DNA from: Psychrobacter immobilis
Lineage (GTDB): Bacteria > Pseudomonadota > Gammaproteobacteria > Pseudomonadales > Moraxellaceae
Assembly (NCBI RefSeq): GCF_904846225.1
Contig: NZ_CAJGZJ010000003.1
Coordinates: 1 to 64,000 of the forward strand
Reading direction: 5' to 3'
Length of the DNA: 64,000 nucleotides
The notes under the pieces are model-generated. The model made no database searches. It saw only the letters and a program-made list of their open reading frames with translations, and was not told the DNA's origin. Shown in pieces: positions 43,669 to 53,376 of this stretch. The position numbers and the translations under genes are program-made. The first letter of the stretch is position 1; each line of letters begins with the position of its first letter.

Positions 43669-45321
43669 TTAAAAGATTCGATTCAAACCATTTAATGCAG
43701 CAACGCGATAAGCTTCCGCCATCGTTGGATAGTTAAAGGTCGTATTGACAAAGTACTCAAGCGTATTGTTGCTCTTACACTTCATCACCGCTTGCCCAAT
43801 GTGAATAATCTCTGACGCGTGATTACCGTAACAATGAATACCCAATATCTCTAAAGTCTCACGGTGGAATAATATTTTCAGTACGCCGCTACGCTCACCG
43901 ATGATTTGGGCGCGTGCAAGGTGTTTAAAGAATGCTTGTCCCACTTCATAAGGCACTTTTTCATCCGTCAGCTCTTGCTCTGTTTTACCAATACAGGAAA
44001 CTTCAGGAATCGTATAAATACCGGTCGGTACACTAGATACTGGCTCAGCATTGCTATCACCAACCATAAAGGCGGCAGCACAGCGCCCTTGGTCATAAGC
44101 GGCAGAAGCCAGCGATGGCCAACCGATAACATCACCAGCCGCATAAATATTTTCGATCTCAGTGCGATACGAATCGTCAACTTTTAGTTGGCCACGGCTG
44201 TTTGCCTTGAGACCAATGGCTTCTAAATTCAGACCTTCGGTATTACCTGAGCGTCCATTTGACCAAAGAATCGCATCAGATTTGATTTTTTTACCACTCT
44301 TGAGATGCAAAACCACATAATCGTCGTGAGTTTCTAAATAATCGATCTCTTCGTTACTACGAATAAGCACACCAAATTGTCTAAAATCATGAGCAATGGC
44401 ATCACTGATTTCGCTGTCTAGATAGCTGAGTAGCTGATCTTGGTTATTAATTAAATCTACTTTATAACCAAGGCCTGTAAAGATAGACGCATACTCGCAA
44501 CCAATGACTCCAGCACCATAAATAATGATTTTTTTGACAATATAATCCATTTGTAGAATTTTATCAGAGTCAAAAACACGCGGATGATTAAAATCTAGAA
44601 TGTCAGGACGGTATGGGCGGCTACCGACCGTCACAATGGCTTTATTAAAGGTAATGGTTTCAAAAACATTTTCATCGACTTCAATACGCAAAGTATGAGT
44701 ATCAACAAAGCTTGCCCAACCGTGGATAACTTCAATACGGTTTCGCTCATAAAAACGTGTATGGGTACTGACTTGACGGCGTATCACTTGGCGGGCATTA
44801 GCCAGTACGCTATTGAGTGGTACTTGATGAGAATCCATGGCTTTGGTAAACAACGGATCACGGCGAAAGTTAATCAAGTTAAATACTGATTGGCGTAATG
44901 CTTTACTCGGAATTGTCCCTACATGTGTACAGTTACCACCAACTTGATCACGCGGATCAATGACGACCACTCTTTTGCCAGATTTACTCATCTTCATGGC
45001 AGCTGCTTCACCAGCAGGGCCTGCGCCTAAGATAACCGCATCATATTCGTATTCGTGATCATCGCTTTTTAGACGTTTTGAGTCTTTAGCAAAACCAGAT
45101 TTGATATCGATCCGCGTATCATCGAGCGGGTTAATGAGATCAGGATGATGCATGACATCATCAGTGACTTGCTCGTGGGTTTGTTCAATCCTTTGTTTTT
45201 TATTCTGGCCTTCAGTGTGCTCAGGATTAGGCACGCGACCGCTTGCTTTATTTGATACTTCAGTATGAATATCTTCACCGATATCATTCGTCGCATCGCT
45301 TGATTTTTTACTTACCATCAT
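43669..45321 (-). CDS. sthA: soluble pyridine nucleotide transhydrogenase
   Basis: SthA is a cytoplasmic FAD enzyme that interconverts NADPH/NAD+ and NADP+/NADH. The 550-residue protein contains the [13 protein letters not shown] motif near residue 97, [16 protein letters not shown] near residue 130 with a single Cys in place of the CxxxxC disulfide of dihydrolipoamide dehydrogenase, and the [13 protein letters not shown] motif. About 85 polar residues precede the FAD fold, compared with about 10 in E. coli SthA. The GAGGAC site ahead of the paired ATG codons supports the long form; the second ATG at 45318 is equally possible. Confidence 0.93.
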   Translation of the reverse strand: MMVSKKSSDATNDIGEDIHTEVSNKASGRVPNPEHTEGQNKKQRIEQTHEQVTDDVMHHPDLINPLDDTRIDIKSGFAKDSKRLKSDDHEYEYDAVILGAGPAGEAAAMKMSKSGKRVVVIDPRDQVGGNCTHVGTIPSKALRQSVFNLINFRRDPLFTKAMDSHQVPLNSVLANARQVIRRQVSTHTRFYERNRIEVIHGWASFVDTHTLRIEVDENVFETITFNKAIVTVGSRPYRPDILDFNHPRVFDSDKILQMDYIVKKIIIYGAGVIGCEYASIFTGLGYKVDLINNQDQLLSYLDSEISDAIAHDFRQFGVLIRSNEEIDYLETHDDYVVLHLKSGKKIKSDAILWSNGRSGNTEGLNLEAIGLKANSRGQLKVDDSYRTEIENIYAAGDVIGWPSLASAAYDQGRCAAAFMVGDSNAEPVSSVPTGIYTIPEVSCIGKTEQELTDEKVPYEVGQAFFKHLARAQIIGERSGVLKILFHRETLEILGIHCYGNHASEIIHIGQAVMKCKSNNTLEYFVNTTFNYPTMAEAYRVAALNGLNRIF

Positions 45322-45408
45322 GTCCTCTTTATCTTTACTGATTTAATATTTAGACTATGAATGAACCCATACATAGGTGGGTCAGGGTCATCATATCAAG
45401 CTCAAGTA

Positions 45409-45813
45409 CTAAGGCATGCTTACCATACGTTGTGACACTATGTTTTGCAATGTCCAATACCCTGTAGGGCTTTGCTTGGCTTCATCAATCTGTGGTCGCG
45501 CACTAATCACATACTCTGTGCCAAGGCTTGGTTTAAAGTCATCAATCCAATCATAAGGAACTTGAAACACGCTACCATCTTTATTTGATTTGGCCAGCAA
45601 GCACTGCATTGGCAATGCTGAGGCACAAGCAACACGATTTGGCATAATCGTTAGCGTTTGCGCTTCGCCCAATACGATGGTTGGAATATAGCGTGGCTCA
45701 GGCACAGGATCACGCGAAAAAGGCGATGTCTGACAGGCACTAAGTAAAGTCGCCATACTTAATAAGCTGGCCAATAATAAAGGAGTCTTACTCGACTTAT
45801 AAGATGCACTCAT
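45409..45813 (-). CDS. Small lipoprotein (DUF4377-like)
   Basis: The 134-residue protein has a lipoprotein signal ending LLSACQ (lipid-attached Cys27), so it is anchored in the envelope, most likely the outer membrane. The mature domain contains NRVACASALPMQCLLAK and a W followed by F.PSLGTEYVI near residue 92, similar to the DUF4377 domain often attached to META/HslJ-like lipoproteins. It lies on the minus strand between sthA and ppsR, about 90 bp from each. No function is known, though HslJ-type lipoproteins are linked to heat-shock and drug response. Confidence 0.75.
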   Translation of the reverse strand: MSASYKSSKTPLLLASLLSMATLLSACQTSPFSRDPVPEPRYIPTIVLGEAQTLTIMPNRVACASALPMQCLLAKSNKDGSVFQVPYDWIDDFKPSLGTEYVISARPQIDEAKQSPTGYWTLQNIVSQRMVSMP

Positions 45814-45907
45814 AATTTTCTCTATGTGATAATGACATTATAGTGAATGACGTGTATTAATAATTATATTTATGTTTAAAGCTATCGTTTTTGGAACGAA
45901 CACATTA

Positions 45908-46804
45908 TCAACCAATGCGGCGCTTAAGACCTGTCTTTTGCAAGATACGAGTGGCGATTTCTTCAACGGACATCTCAGACACATCTAAGCTTGGAATACC
46001 GTGAGTAATATAAATTCCTTGTATCGCACGCTGCTCTTGCTGACATTGCTGATAGCTAGAATAACGACTGCCCGCGCGGCGTTCTTGGCGAATTTTCACC
46101 AAGCGATCAGTATCAATCAGCAAACCAAACAGTTTGTCTTTATGGTCGCGTAATGATTTTGGTAATTGATTGTCATACAAATCATCTTCGGTCAAAGGAT
46201 AGTTGGCTGCCCGAATACCAAACTGTAATGCAAGATATAATGAAGTCGGCGTTTTACCCGAACGTGAGACACCAATGAGAATAATGTCTGCCGCATCATA
46301 ATGACGAGTACGCGCGCCATCGTCATTATCTAACGCAAAATGAACCGCATCGATACGTTCTTTATACGTCTCAGAGTCTACATCATCGTGTGCATGACCT
46401 GAATGTCCATCTGGCTCCACACCCGTCTCTTCGGCAACACGTCCGATCAAGCCTTCGTACATATCTAGATTACAACTTTGAGCAGAATTGATTTTTTCAC
46501 GAATCTCAGGGTTAACAATAGTATCAAACACCAAGGGCAAAAAACCGTCTCGTTGATAAGCCATATTGATTTGCTCAACCGCATCTTCAGCGCGCTCCAA
46601 GCTATCGACATATGGCAAAACGCGGGTCTCAAACGGTACTGAAGCAAATTGACTTAAAATAGCCCGTCCCAGCGTCTCTGCGGTAATCGCTGTGCCATCT
46701 GAGATAAAAAATGCGGTTCTAACACCTTGTGAGCTTTCTAAGTTTAGCGCGTGGCGATTTTGAATAGTGGATCTAACTTGTTCATCTGGATTGCTTGAGT
46801 ACAT
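45908..46804 (-). CDS. ppsR: PEP synthase regulatory kinase/phosphorylase
   Basis: PpsR (DUF299) is a bifunctional enzyme that inactivates PEP synthase by ADP-dependent phosphorylation and reactivates it by Pi-dependent dephosphorylation. The 298-residue protein carries FFISDGTAITAETLGRAIL near residue 32 and the P-loop-like GVSRSGKTPTSLYLA near residue 180, followed by ANYPLTEDDL. The first 30 residues before the conserved start have no counterpart in short family members. It is divergent from ppsA across a 646-bp gap; the pairing supports the assignment. Confidence 0.94.
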   Translation of the reverse strand: MYSSNPDEQVRSTIQNRHALNLESSQGVRTAFFISDGTAITAETLGRAILSQFASVPFETRVLPYVDSLERAEDAVEQINMAYQRDGFLPLVFDTIVNPEIREKINSAQSCNLDMYEGLIGRVAEETGVEPDGHSGHAHDDVDSETYKERIDAVHFALDNDDGARTRHYDAADIILIGVSRSGKTPTSLYLALQFGIRAANYPLTEDDLYDNQLPKSLRDHKDKLFGLLIDTDRLVKIRQERRAGSRYSSYQQCQQEQRAIQGIYITHGIPSLDVSEMSVEEIATRILQKTGLKRRIG

Positions 46805-46903
46805 AACTTTGGCACCTTGATTGAAAGCACGATAGTAATCTTCATTTAGCGTTTGGTTTTTATCTATTTTTTAGCGGAGTTCGCCCTTAATTTGGTGCTT
46901 TAT

Positions 46904-46945
46904 ATAAGTACCAATATTGCAAACCACATAAGTACTGATATTGCA
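46904..46945. repeat. 18-bp direct repeats upstream of ppsR
   Basis: ATAAGTACCAATATTGCA (46904) and ATAAGTACTGATATTGCA (46928) differ at two bases and are spaced 24 bp start to start. They lie about 100 bp upstream of the ppsR start codon. Confidence 0.7.
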
Positions 46946-47238
46946 TTCTTATATAATGACAAATTTTAGTATTTATGTCCTGCATTATACGCATAATAGC
47001 GCCTTAATAGAAATCGATGTTACAGGTGTCCCTCTAGAAACCAACACTGTTTTTAGTCTTGTTCACCTAATTGACTGAGTTTGTTATGAGGTTTTATCAC
47101 TCCTATTCAGTTAGTATTGTCAGACCTATATAAAGGTATGAATCATAAGGGCATACTTATTCGGTCTTTCCCCTATTTTAATCACCTTATTTATAAGCAT
47201 AGTCACTGATAAATTCGATGGTATTAGCTTTTAATGAC

Positions 47239-47277
47239 ATTTTATGAGCGTTATAAGATATTTTATGAGCGTTATAA
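47239..47277. repeat. 18-bp identical direct repeats upstream of ppsA
   Basis: ATTTTATGAGCGTTATAA occurs twice without change at 47239 and 47260. The copies are 21 bp apart, two helical turns, about 175-210 bp upstream of the ppsA start. Confidence 0.8.
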
Positions 47278-47450
47278 ATAGGCATTCTAAAAATATAAAA
47301 CGGAGTCTACGGCTATTAACTATGTGTCAAACCCTACAATTTGTATCTTTTTAACAAATTTTTTGGTTCAACCCCTCGAAATTGTCAGAATATAGCGGTA
47401 TAATTTACCATTATAATCTTTACTAAATAACCTTATTTTCTGGAGTTATC

Positions 47451-49835
47451 ATGGCAGCGCAATCTACAGCACTTGTAATCAATCTTGATCAGCTAGGAAA
47501 AGACGACATTGAAATGGTCGGTGGTAAGAATGCTTCTCTTGGCGAGATGATTAGCCATCTTTCTGATTTAGGCGTTAGTGTTCCAGGTGGTTTTGCTACC
47601 ACGTCAAACGCGTTCAACCGTTTTTTGACAGAAACAGGTTTACTTGACAAAATCAACGACGAGCTAAAAACATTAGACGTGAATGATGTCAACAAGCTTG
47701 CTGCCACTGGTAAAAAAATCCGTACGTGGATTATTGAACAAGAGCTGCCAAAAGATCTTGAGCAAGAAGTACGTCAATCGTTTGAAACGATGAGTGGCGG
47801 CGATGATATCGCGGTTGCTGTTCGCTCTTCTGCCACTGCCGAAGATTTGCCAGATGCGTCATTTGCTGGTCAGCAAGAGACATTCTTGAACATTCGCGGT
47901 ATTGATAACGTTCTAATTGCGATTAAAGAAGTATTTGCTTCTTTATATAACGACCGTGCTATCTCTTATCGTGTTCACAAAGGCTTTGAGCACGAAGGCG
48001 TTGCCTTATCTGCTGCTGTACAGCGCATGGTACGCTCAGAAACTGGCGCAGCGGGCGTGATGTTCACCCTAGATACCGAAAGTGGTTTTGATCAAGTGGT
48101 ATTCATTACATCAAGCTACGGTCTAGGAGAAATGGTCGTTCAAGGTGCTGTGAATCCAGATGAATTTTACATCTCAAAAAGATTGCTCGCCAATGGTAAG
48201 CCCGCGGTTATTCGCCGTAACCTAGGCAGCAAGCATAAGAAAATGATCTATGGTGATGAAGGCAGCACGACCAAATCAGTAAAAACAGTCGATGTCGAAA
48301 AACAAGATCGCATGCAGTTCTCATTGTCTACTGAAGAGCTGACCTCTTTAGCCAAACAAGCGGTAACGATTGAAAAGCATTATGGCCAAGCGATGGACAT
48401 CGAGTGGGCAAAAGACGGCGATACCAATGAAATCTTCATTGTTCAAGCCCGTCCAGAAACAGTTAAAAGCCGCCAAGACAGCAATGTCATGGAACGTTAT
48501 ATCATCGACACCACCAACGCTAAAATATTGTGCGAAGGTCGCTCAATCGGTCAACGTATCGGTTCAGGTAAAGTCCGTATCGTTAGCAATCTAAACGAGA
48601 TGGATAAAGTACAAGAAGGCGACGTATTGGTATCAGATATGACTGATCCTGATTGGGAACCAGTTATGAAGCGTGCTTCTGCCATTATTACCAATCGCGG
48701 CGGTCGTACTTGTCACGCGGCGATTATCGCTCGTGAGCTAGGCGTACCAGCCATCGTTGGTTGTGGTAATGCCACTGAATTATTGGTTGATGGTCAAGAC
48801 GTCACGGCTTCTTGTGCTGAAGGTGATACTGGCTTTATTTATGAGAGTCAAATTGATTTTGAAGTGCAGACCAATTCTGTAGAATCTATGCCAGAGCTTG
48901 CATTCAAAATTATGATGAACGTTGGTAACCCAGATCGTGCATTCTCATTCACCCAAATGCCTAACGAAGGTATTGGTCTTGCGCGTCTTGAATTTATTAT
49001 CAACCGTATGATTGGTGTGCATCCAAAAGCTTTACTCAACATGAATAGCTTACCACGTGAAATAGCACAAGCCATTCAAGAGCGTATTGCAGGTTATGCC
49101 TCACCAGTTGACTTCTACGTTGACAAATTGGTCGAAGGTATCTCAACCCTAGCGGTCGCTTTCATGGATCAACCCGTTATCGTTCGTATGTCAGATTTCA
49201 AATCAAACGAATATGCTAACTTGCTCGGCGGTAAGTTATATGAGCCGTCAGAAGAAAACCCAATGCTTGGTTTCCGTGGTGCTAGCCGCTATGTTTCTGA
49301 CAACTTCCGTGATTGCTTTGAGCTTGAGTGTAAAGCGCTAAAGCGTGTACGTGACGAGATGGGCTTGACCAATGTCGAAATCATGATTCCATTTGTACGT
49401 ACGGTGGGTGAAGCCAAAGAAGTCATCGAACTCCTTGGCAAGAACGGCCTAAAACGTGGTGAGAACGGCCTACGTGTCATCATGATGTGTGAGCTACCAA
49501 CCAATGCGCTACTAGCAGAAGAGTTCCTAGAACACTTCGATGGTTTCTCAATCGGCTCTAACGATTTAACTCAGTTAACGCTTGGCCTAGACCGTGACTC
49601 AGGTATCGTCTCACATCTATTTGATGAGCGTGACCCTGCTGTTAAGAAGCTCTTGTCTATGGCAATCGACGCTTGCCGCAAGCAAAACAAATACGTCGGC
49701 ATCTGTGGTCAAGGCCCTTCAGATCATCCAGATCTTGCTTATTGGCTCATGGAGCAAGGCATCGATTCAGTGTCATTGAACCCTGACTCAGTACTTGATA
49801 CTTGGTTCTTCTTAGCTGGTGAAGAAACAAAATAA
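47451..49835 (+). CDS. ppsA: phosphoenolpyruvate synthase
   Basis: PpsA converts pyruvate, ATP and water to phosphoenolpyruvate, AMP and phosphate, the entry to gluconeogenesis. The 794-residue protein has the N-terminal ATP-grasp-type domain ([11 protein letters not shown] near residue 24, [19 protein letters not shown] near residue 125), the phosphohistidine domain with catalytic His near residue 422 in [15 protein letters not shown], and the C-terminal PEP-binding domain with [17 protein letters not shown] near residue 700. TGGAG precedes the ATG. Length matches E. coli PpsA (792). The threonine next to the catalytic His is the target of the divergent gene product PpsR. Confidence 0.97.
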   Translation: MAAQSTALVINLDQLGKDDIEMVGGKNASLGEMISHLSDLGVSVPGGFATTSNAFNRFLTETGLLDKINDELKTLDVNDVNKLAATGKKIRTWIIEQELPKDLEQEVRQSFETMSGGDDIAVAVRSSATAEDLPDASFAGQQETFLNIRGIDNVLIAIKEVFASLYNDRAISYRVHKGFEHEGVALSAAVQRMVRSETGAAGVMFTLDTESGFDQVVFITSSYGLGEMVVQGAVNPDEFYISKRLLANGKPAVIRRNLGSKHKKMIYGDEGSTTKSVKTVDVEKQDRMQFSLSTEELTSLAKQAVTIEKHYGQAMDIEWAKDGDTNEIFIVQARPETVKSRQDSNVMERYIIDTTNAKILCEGRSIGQRIGSGKVRIVSNLNEMDKVQEGDVLVSDMTDPDWEPVMKRASAIITNRGGRTCHAAIIARELGVPAIVGCGNATELLVDGQDVTASCAEGDTGFIYESQIDFEVQTNSVESMPELAFKIMMNVGNPDRAFSFTQMPNEGIGLARLEFIINRMIGVHPKALLNMNSLPREIAQAIQERIAGYASPVDFYVDKLVEGISTLAVAFMDQPVIVRMSDFKSNEYANLLGGKLYEPSEENPMLGFRGASRYVSDNFRDCFELECKALKRVRDEMGLTNVEIMIPFVRTVGEAKEVIELLGKNGLKRGENGLRVIMMCELPTNALLAEEFLEHFDGFSIGSNDLTQLTLGLDRDSGIVSHLFDERDPAVKKLLSMAIDACRKQNKYVGICGQGPSDHPDLAYWLMEQGIDSVSLNPDSVLDTWFFLAGEETK

Positions 49836-49891
49836 GCCATAATGTTAAGTCACAGCAGCAATTCACACAGTCGTTAGAGAAGCAATTATTA

Positions 49892-49937
49892 GGGTCTATT
49901 TGATGGTATTATCAGTTTAAGACATCAAATAGATCCC
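49892..49937. repeat. Inverted repeat downstream of ppsA
   Basis: GGGTCTATTTGATG (49892-49905) is complementary to CATCAAATAGATCCC (49923-49937) apart from one extra base. There is no T-run on either strand immediately after, so a terminator role is uncertain. Like the 69-bp element at 14391, the left arm begins TTATTAGGG. Confidence 0.6.
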
Positions 49938-49979
49938 AAATGCTATTTTTTAAAATAACGACTTAAGATATGACTAACT

Positions 49980-50975
49980 ATGCAGGCAATTATGCAGATT
50001 TTCCTTGCTCGAAATAACGTACAAGCAGGTCCATATAGTTTGGAGCAGCTTAATATCATGTTGGCATCTAGTGAAGTTTCACTGGATGATTTGATTTGGC
50101 ACGAAGGCTTAGATCAATGGCAACGCTTGGGTCATTTAACCAACAATCAGACTGTTTATAGCCCAGCGATTATTAGCAGCCCTGAGGTTAATGATTCTAT
50201 CATTAACAATGTCACGGTCTTTCCTGACGAACAAGACAACAATGACCCAAATAGCAAGTCGGTATCGCTAGATCGATTGTATGGCAAACCTGAGCGCTCA
50301 AAAGACACGGGTAAAAACGTGAAAGGTGACATGACAACCAATCGTCATCAAACCCCTCATAACAATGTATCCTTGAATAAGTCTAGCATCAATAAGGCTG
50401 CCAATAGCAAAGACAAAACCGTTGGCAATGTGGTACTTGCGCCTATCATGTCGCGAGTATTGGCGACTGCGATTAATGGTCTATTGTATTTATTGGCCAT
50501 TTTTCCGCTAGTGATGGCATTGACTAAAATGGATGTGGATTATAGTAAATTCCAAAATATCCAAAATATGGACGTCGCCTATCAATACTCGATGAAGCTG
50601 ATGGAAAGCCTTCCTAGCAGCACGTTGATGATGTCACAAGTCATGGTTTTTGGTTTATTTGCACTGCAACTGATCTTTATTACGTTACGAGGTCAGTCAT
50701 TAGGTAAACTGCTTACGGGTATTCGTGTTGTGGATCAAACCACTCATCGTCTGCCCTCGTTTACCAAACTGATCGGTGTGCGTACTTTACTGATTTTTAT
50801 TATCTATAATTTATTATTTTCGTTCACTAGTATTTTAGGCTTTGTCATTGTTGCTATTCATTATTATATGGCTTCAAAAAGCCCTGAAAATATTGGCTGG
50901 CATGACAAATTGGCTAAGACTTTGGTAGTGAAAGCTGATAACAGTCAATTGATAAAAGAGCCTAAAGTAAAATAG
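49980..50975 (+). CDS. RDD-family membrane protein with N-terminal GYF_2-like domain
   Basis: The 331-residue protein starts with a GYF_2-like domain (FLARNNVQAGPYSLEQLNIM .. EGLDQWQRL, about residues 7-55), followed by a polar linker and an RDD domain (about residues 155-320) with three or more transmembrane segments: LATAINGLLYLLAIFPLVMA, MSQVMVFGLFALQLIFITL and TLLIFIIYNLLFSFTS. The R-x-D-type residues of the family are expected near LAPIMSRVLATAI. RDD proteins are poorly characterised; some are ion transporters. Met5 is a possible alternative start, with CAGG upstream. It is followed by a terminator at 51027. Confidence 0.82.
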   Translation: MQAIMQIFLARNNVQAGPYSLEQLNIMLASSEVSLDDLIWHEGLDQWQRLGHLTNNQTVYSPAIISSPEVNDSIINNVTVFPDEQDNNDPNSKSVSLDRLYGKPERSKDTGKNVKGDMTTNRHQTPHNNVSLNKSSINKAANSKDKTVGNVVLAPIMSRVLATAINGLLYLLAIFPLVMALTKMDVDYSKFQNIQNMDVAYQYSMKLMESLPSSTLMMSQVMVFGLFALQLIFITLRGQSLGKLLTGIRVVDQTTHRLPSFTKLIGVRTLLIFIIYNLLFSFTSILGFVIVAIHYYMASKSPENIGWHDKLAKTLVVKADNSQLIKEPKVK

Positions 50976-51026
50976 GCATATTTTTTACTTTTGAGGTTTT
51001 ATTAAAATAAATTCTTAGATGATAAT

Positions 51027-51056
51027 AAAAAAGCAGCGTTTCAGCGTTGCTTTTTT
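51027..51056 (+). terminator. Intrinsic terminator of RDD gene
   Basis: AAAAAAGCAGCGT and AGCGTTGCTTTTTT form an 11-12-bp stem with a G-T pair and end in a T-run, about 50 bp after the stop codon. Confidence 0.8.
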
Positions 51057-51113
51057 ATTGCATATAAAATTACTACTTTTATGTTTTATTCACGGTGCCT
51101 CAGCGATTAACCT

Positions 51114-51142
51114 TTGTGTTAATGGTTAAGTACTGTTATAAT
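51114..51142 (+). promoter_or_regulatory. Candidate promoter of the rpsF operon
   Basis: A consensus -10 box TATAAT at 51137-51142 lies 17 bp after a weak -35 TTGTGT at 51114-51119 and about 120 bp upstream of rpsF. Position and downstream genes suit a ribosomal-protein promoter; the weak -35 keeps this tentative. Confidence 0.5.
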
Positions 51143-51259
51143 ACGGCGCTTTATAAACTAAGCTTATCCTTTGTTATATTAACTGAGAATTAGGCTTACC
51201 TTATAAATCTCCTTGCTATTAACATAGGGTTAATAGCTACTAATCCGTAAGGAGTCATA

Positions 51260-51664
51260 ATGCGACATTACGAACTGGTGTTACTTGTACACCCAGACCA
51301 AAGCGACCAAGTGGTTGGCATGGTCGAGCGCTACATTAAGTTAGTGCAAGACAACAACGGTGTTATTCATCGTTTAGAAGATTGGGGCCGCCGTCAATTG
51401 GCTTACCCAATCAACAAGATTCACAAAGCCCATTACGTTCTTTTCAATATTGAAACTGACGGTGAGACTTTGGCTGAACTTGAAGAATTATTCCGTTATA
51501 ACGACGCGATCATTCGTAGTCTAGTTATGCGCCGTGACGAAGCTGTCACTGAAGAGTCGCAGTTAGCCAAGAATGCCGATGAAAAACGCGCACGCAAAGC
51601 AACTACTCGTCGTCCAGACAGTCGTGAAAACGATAATGACGACAACGACAACAGTGAAGACTAA
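51260..51664 (+). CDS. rpsF: 30S ribosomal protein S6
   Basis: S6 binds the central domain of 16S rRNA with S18. The 134-residue protein begins [20 protein letters not shown] and contains [20 protein letters not shown] and [12 protein letters not shown], diagnostic of the family. The C-terminal tail is long and acidic (ends [12 protein letters not shown]), as in E. coli where glutamates are added by RimK; here the tail is encoded with many Asp and Asn. AAGGAG precedes the ATG. It is the first gene of rpsF-rpsR-rplI, without the priB gene present in enterobacteria. Confidence 0.98.
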   Translation: MRHYELVLLVHPDQSDQVVGMVERYIKLVQDNNGVIHRLEDWGRRQLAYPINKIHKAHYVLFNIETDGETLAELEELFRYNDAIIRSLVMRRDEAVTEESQLAKNADEKRARKATTRRPDSRENDNDDNDNSED

Positions 51665-51680
51665 TTAAAGGAGAATACTC

Positions 51681-51911
51681 ATGGCACGTTTCTATCGCCG
51701 TCGCAAATTCTGCCGTTTCACTGCTGAAGGCATCACTCACATCGATTATAAAGATGTTGAATTGCTAAAACAGTACATCAGTGATAATGGTAAAATCGTA
51801 CCAAGCCGCATTACCGGTACGTCTACTAAATATCAGCGTCAACTAGCGACTGCTATCAAGCAAGCTCGTTATTTATCGCTACTTCCATACACTGATAACC
51901 ATCAGGGTTAA
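51681..51911 (+). CDS. rpsR: 30S ribosomal protein S18
   Basis: S18 assembles with S6 on the 30S platform. The 76-residue protein starts [20 protein letters not shown] and contains [27 protein letters not shown] with [23 protein letters not shown], all highly conserved. Length is normal (75). It lies 16 bp after rpsF and 20 bp before rplI, with an AAAGGAG ribosome site ahead of its ATG. Confidence 0.98.
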   Translation: MARFYRRRKFCRFTAEGITHIDYKDVELLKQYISDNGKIVPSRITGTSTKYQRQLATAIKQARYLSLLPYTDNHQG

Positions 51912-51931
51912 CCGTTAACTAGGAATGACTC

Positions 51932-52444
51932 ATGCAAATTATTTTGTTACAGCGTATCGTCAACCTTGGTAAACTCGGTGAAACTGTCGATGTAAAACCA
52001 GGTTACGGACGTAACTTTCTTGTCCCACAGGGCAAAGCACTACCTGCAACTAAAGCTAACATTGAAAAGTTCGAAACACGTCGTGCCGAGCTTGAAGCTG
52101 AAGAAGCTAAAGAAGTTAGTGTTGCTAAAGAACGTGCTGAAGCATTAACTGATGTTAATGTCATCATGCGCGCTAAATCAGGTGATGAAGGCAAGCTATT
52201 TGGCTCTATCGGTACTCGCGATATCGCTGAAGCATTGACTAACTCAGGTCTAGAAGTTGACCGTGCTGAAATCAAGCTTCCTGAAGGCACTTTACGTCAA
52301 GTTGGCGAATACAATGTTGATATTCAGCTACACCATGACGTTACTGCTAGCATCTTAGTGACTATCCTATCTGAAGATGGTGATAACGAAGATCTAGCTG
52401 AAGAAGCAGTTGAAGACGAAAACGAAGACTATTCTGAAGAGTAA
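51932..52444 (+). CDS. rplI: 50S ribosomal protein L9
   Basis: L9 binds domain V of 23S rRNA and helps maintain reading frame. The protein begins [20 protein letters not shown] with [16 protein letters not shown], followed by the connecting helix and the C-terminal domain [16 protein letters not shown]. It has 170 residues against the usual 149; the extra part is an acidic tail ([16 protein letters not shown]). It is the last gene of the operon and is followed by an intrinsic terminator at 52470. Confidence 0.97.
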   Translation: MQIILLQRIVNLGKLGETVDVKPGYGRNFLVPQGKALPATKANIEKFETRRAELEAEEAKEVSVAKERAEALTDVNVIMRAKSGDEGKLFGSIGTRDIAEALTNSGLEVDRAEIKLPEGTLRQVGEYNVDIQLHHDVTASILVTILSEDGDNEDLAEEAVEDENEDYSEE

Positions 52445-52469
52445 TCTTTTGAACATCTAAGTTCAGTCT

Positions 52470-52506
52470 AAAAAAAGCCAGTAACGTCATGTTGCTGGCT
52501 TTTTTT
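52470..52506 (+). terminator. Intrinsic terminator of the rpsF-rpsR-rplI operon
   Basis: AAAAAAAGCCAGTAAC pairs with GTTGCTGGCTTTTTTT (one T-G pair) around a short loop and ends in a T-run, 25 bp after the rplI stop codon. Confidence 0.9.
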
Positions 52507-52512
52507 ATCGTT

Positions 52513-52657
52513 TATAGTCAGTGAAAAGTCAAATCGATACATTAATCGTCAGATACTACTGGTATAAACTTTCCTCGCTTGCTGTGTCGTTGCAGACAGA
52601 GGCTTCAAAACAATCATTCCAGCAGTACTGGCGCGTTTTTGTTGTTTTTTGACTATA
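52513..52657 (+). repeat. MITE-like palindromic element, copy 6 (complete)
   Basis: Perfect 8-bp terminal inverted repeats TATAGTCA (52513-52520) and TGACTATA (52650-52657) bound a 145-bp element. The hairpin arms are ACTACTGGTATAAA (52556) and ATTCCAGCAGTACTG (52616), enclosing CTTGCTGTGTCG and CAGACAGAGGCTT. It carries no ORF. This is the best copy for defining the family. Confidence 0.92.
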
Positions 52658-52855
52658 TGTTCAGAGAAATCCTTCCTAAATCAGTTATCTAGCCTTTATT
52701 CATATAATGATATATTATAGTAACTATCTGCAACAACTCAATTAAAAACATCATACCAAACAATAAGATAGTATCTATTATAATCTAATCCTATTTATTA
52801 TCATGGGCAGAATTAAAACGCTGCTCTATATTATCTACTGAGAGGAGGCAATAAT

Positions 52856-53095
52856 ATGACTAACGCTAATGGGATATGCACCAACGATAAACTATTATGT
52901 ATTCAAGGTAATGATTTCTACTCCGAAGGTGAAGTTTATACGGTAGGTAGGATTGTTAATGATAAATACTTTCAGCTTCTGACGAGTGGTAATGATGATC
53001 ACTGGTATGCAACCTTAGACAATGAAGGCATTTATGTTAGTTTTGATTCTTTGACCGCCAAAGGTGATAAAGCTTGGTTTGATAAAATAGCGTAG
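52856..53095 (+). CDS. Small acidic protein of unknown function
   Basis: The 79-residue protein has a near-ideal ribosome site (GAGAGGAGG, ATG 7 bases after), which argues strongly that it is expressed. It has no signal peptide or membrane segment. The sequence FYSEGEVYTVGRIVNDKYFQ and DHWYATLDNEGIYVSFDSL suggests a small all-beta (SH3-like or KOW-like) fold. It resembles short orphan proteins of phage or accessory origin in general pattern only. It is followed by a hairpin terminator at 53171 and preceded by the MITE copy at 52513. Function unknown. Confidence 0.7.
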   Translation: MTNANGICTNDKLLCIQGNDFYSEGEVYTVGRIVNDKYFQLLTSGNDDHWYATLDNEGIYVSFDSLTAKGDKAWFDKIA

Positions 53096-53170
53096 CTGTC
53101 AGCTAAATGACAAATACTAATTCAAAACATACATTTAGTTTATGTATCAGCAAATACTATTTTCTAAAAT

Positions 53171-53199
53171 TAATGGTCATTATAAATGGCCATTTTTTT
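53171..53199 (+). terminator. Intrinsic-type hairpin after small ORF
   Basis: AATGGTCATT and AATGGCCATT form a 10-bp stem with one T-G pair and a three-base loop, followed by a run of T residues. Confidence 0.7.
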
Positions 53200-53376
53200 A
53201 GCTCAAAATATAGCCAACTATACATTATGCATTCCTCTATCTAAGACGAATAGATTTCCTAGAGGCCTGTATTTACGATAGAATATGCCCCTTGAAAAAT
53301 ACATATCACTATTGATGCCAGCTAAATGACAGCTGCGTGAATAGTTAACTAAGATATCAACGATACAGAGGCAACA

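Larger units (their letters stand above)
46805..47450. promoter_or_regulatory. ppsR/ppsA divergent control region
   Basis: The gap holds promoters for both genes and two distinct pairs of direct repeats: ATAAGTACYRATATTGCA at 46904-46921 and 46928-46945 (24-bp period), and ATTTTATGAGCGTTATAA at 47239-47256 and 47260-47277 (21-bp period, identical copies). A TATAAT box lies at 47399-47404 upstream of ppsA, with no good -35 at 17 bp. A period of about two helical turns suits a regulator binding side by side; which protein is unknown. Confidence 0.5.

Noticed and set aside
49892-49937. Inverted repeat as a ppsA terminator
   Set aside because: The stem is clear but no T-run follows on the plus strand, so I list it as a repeat only.
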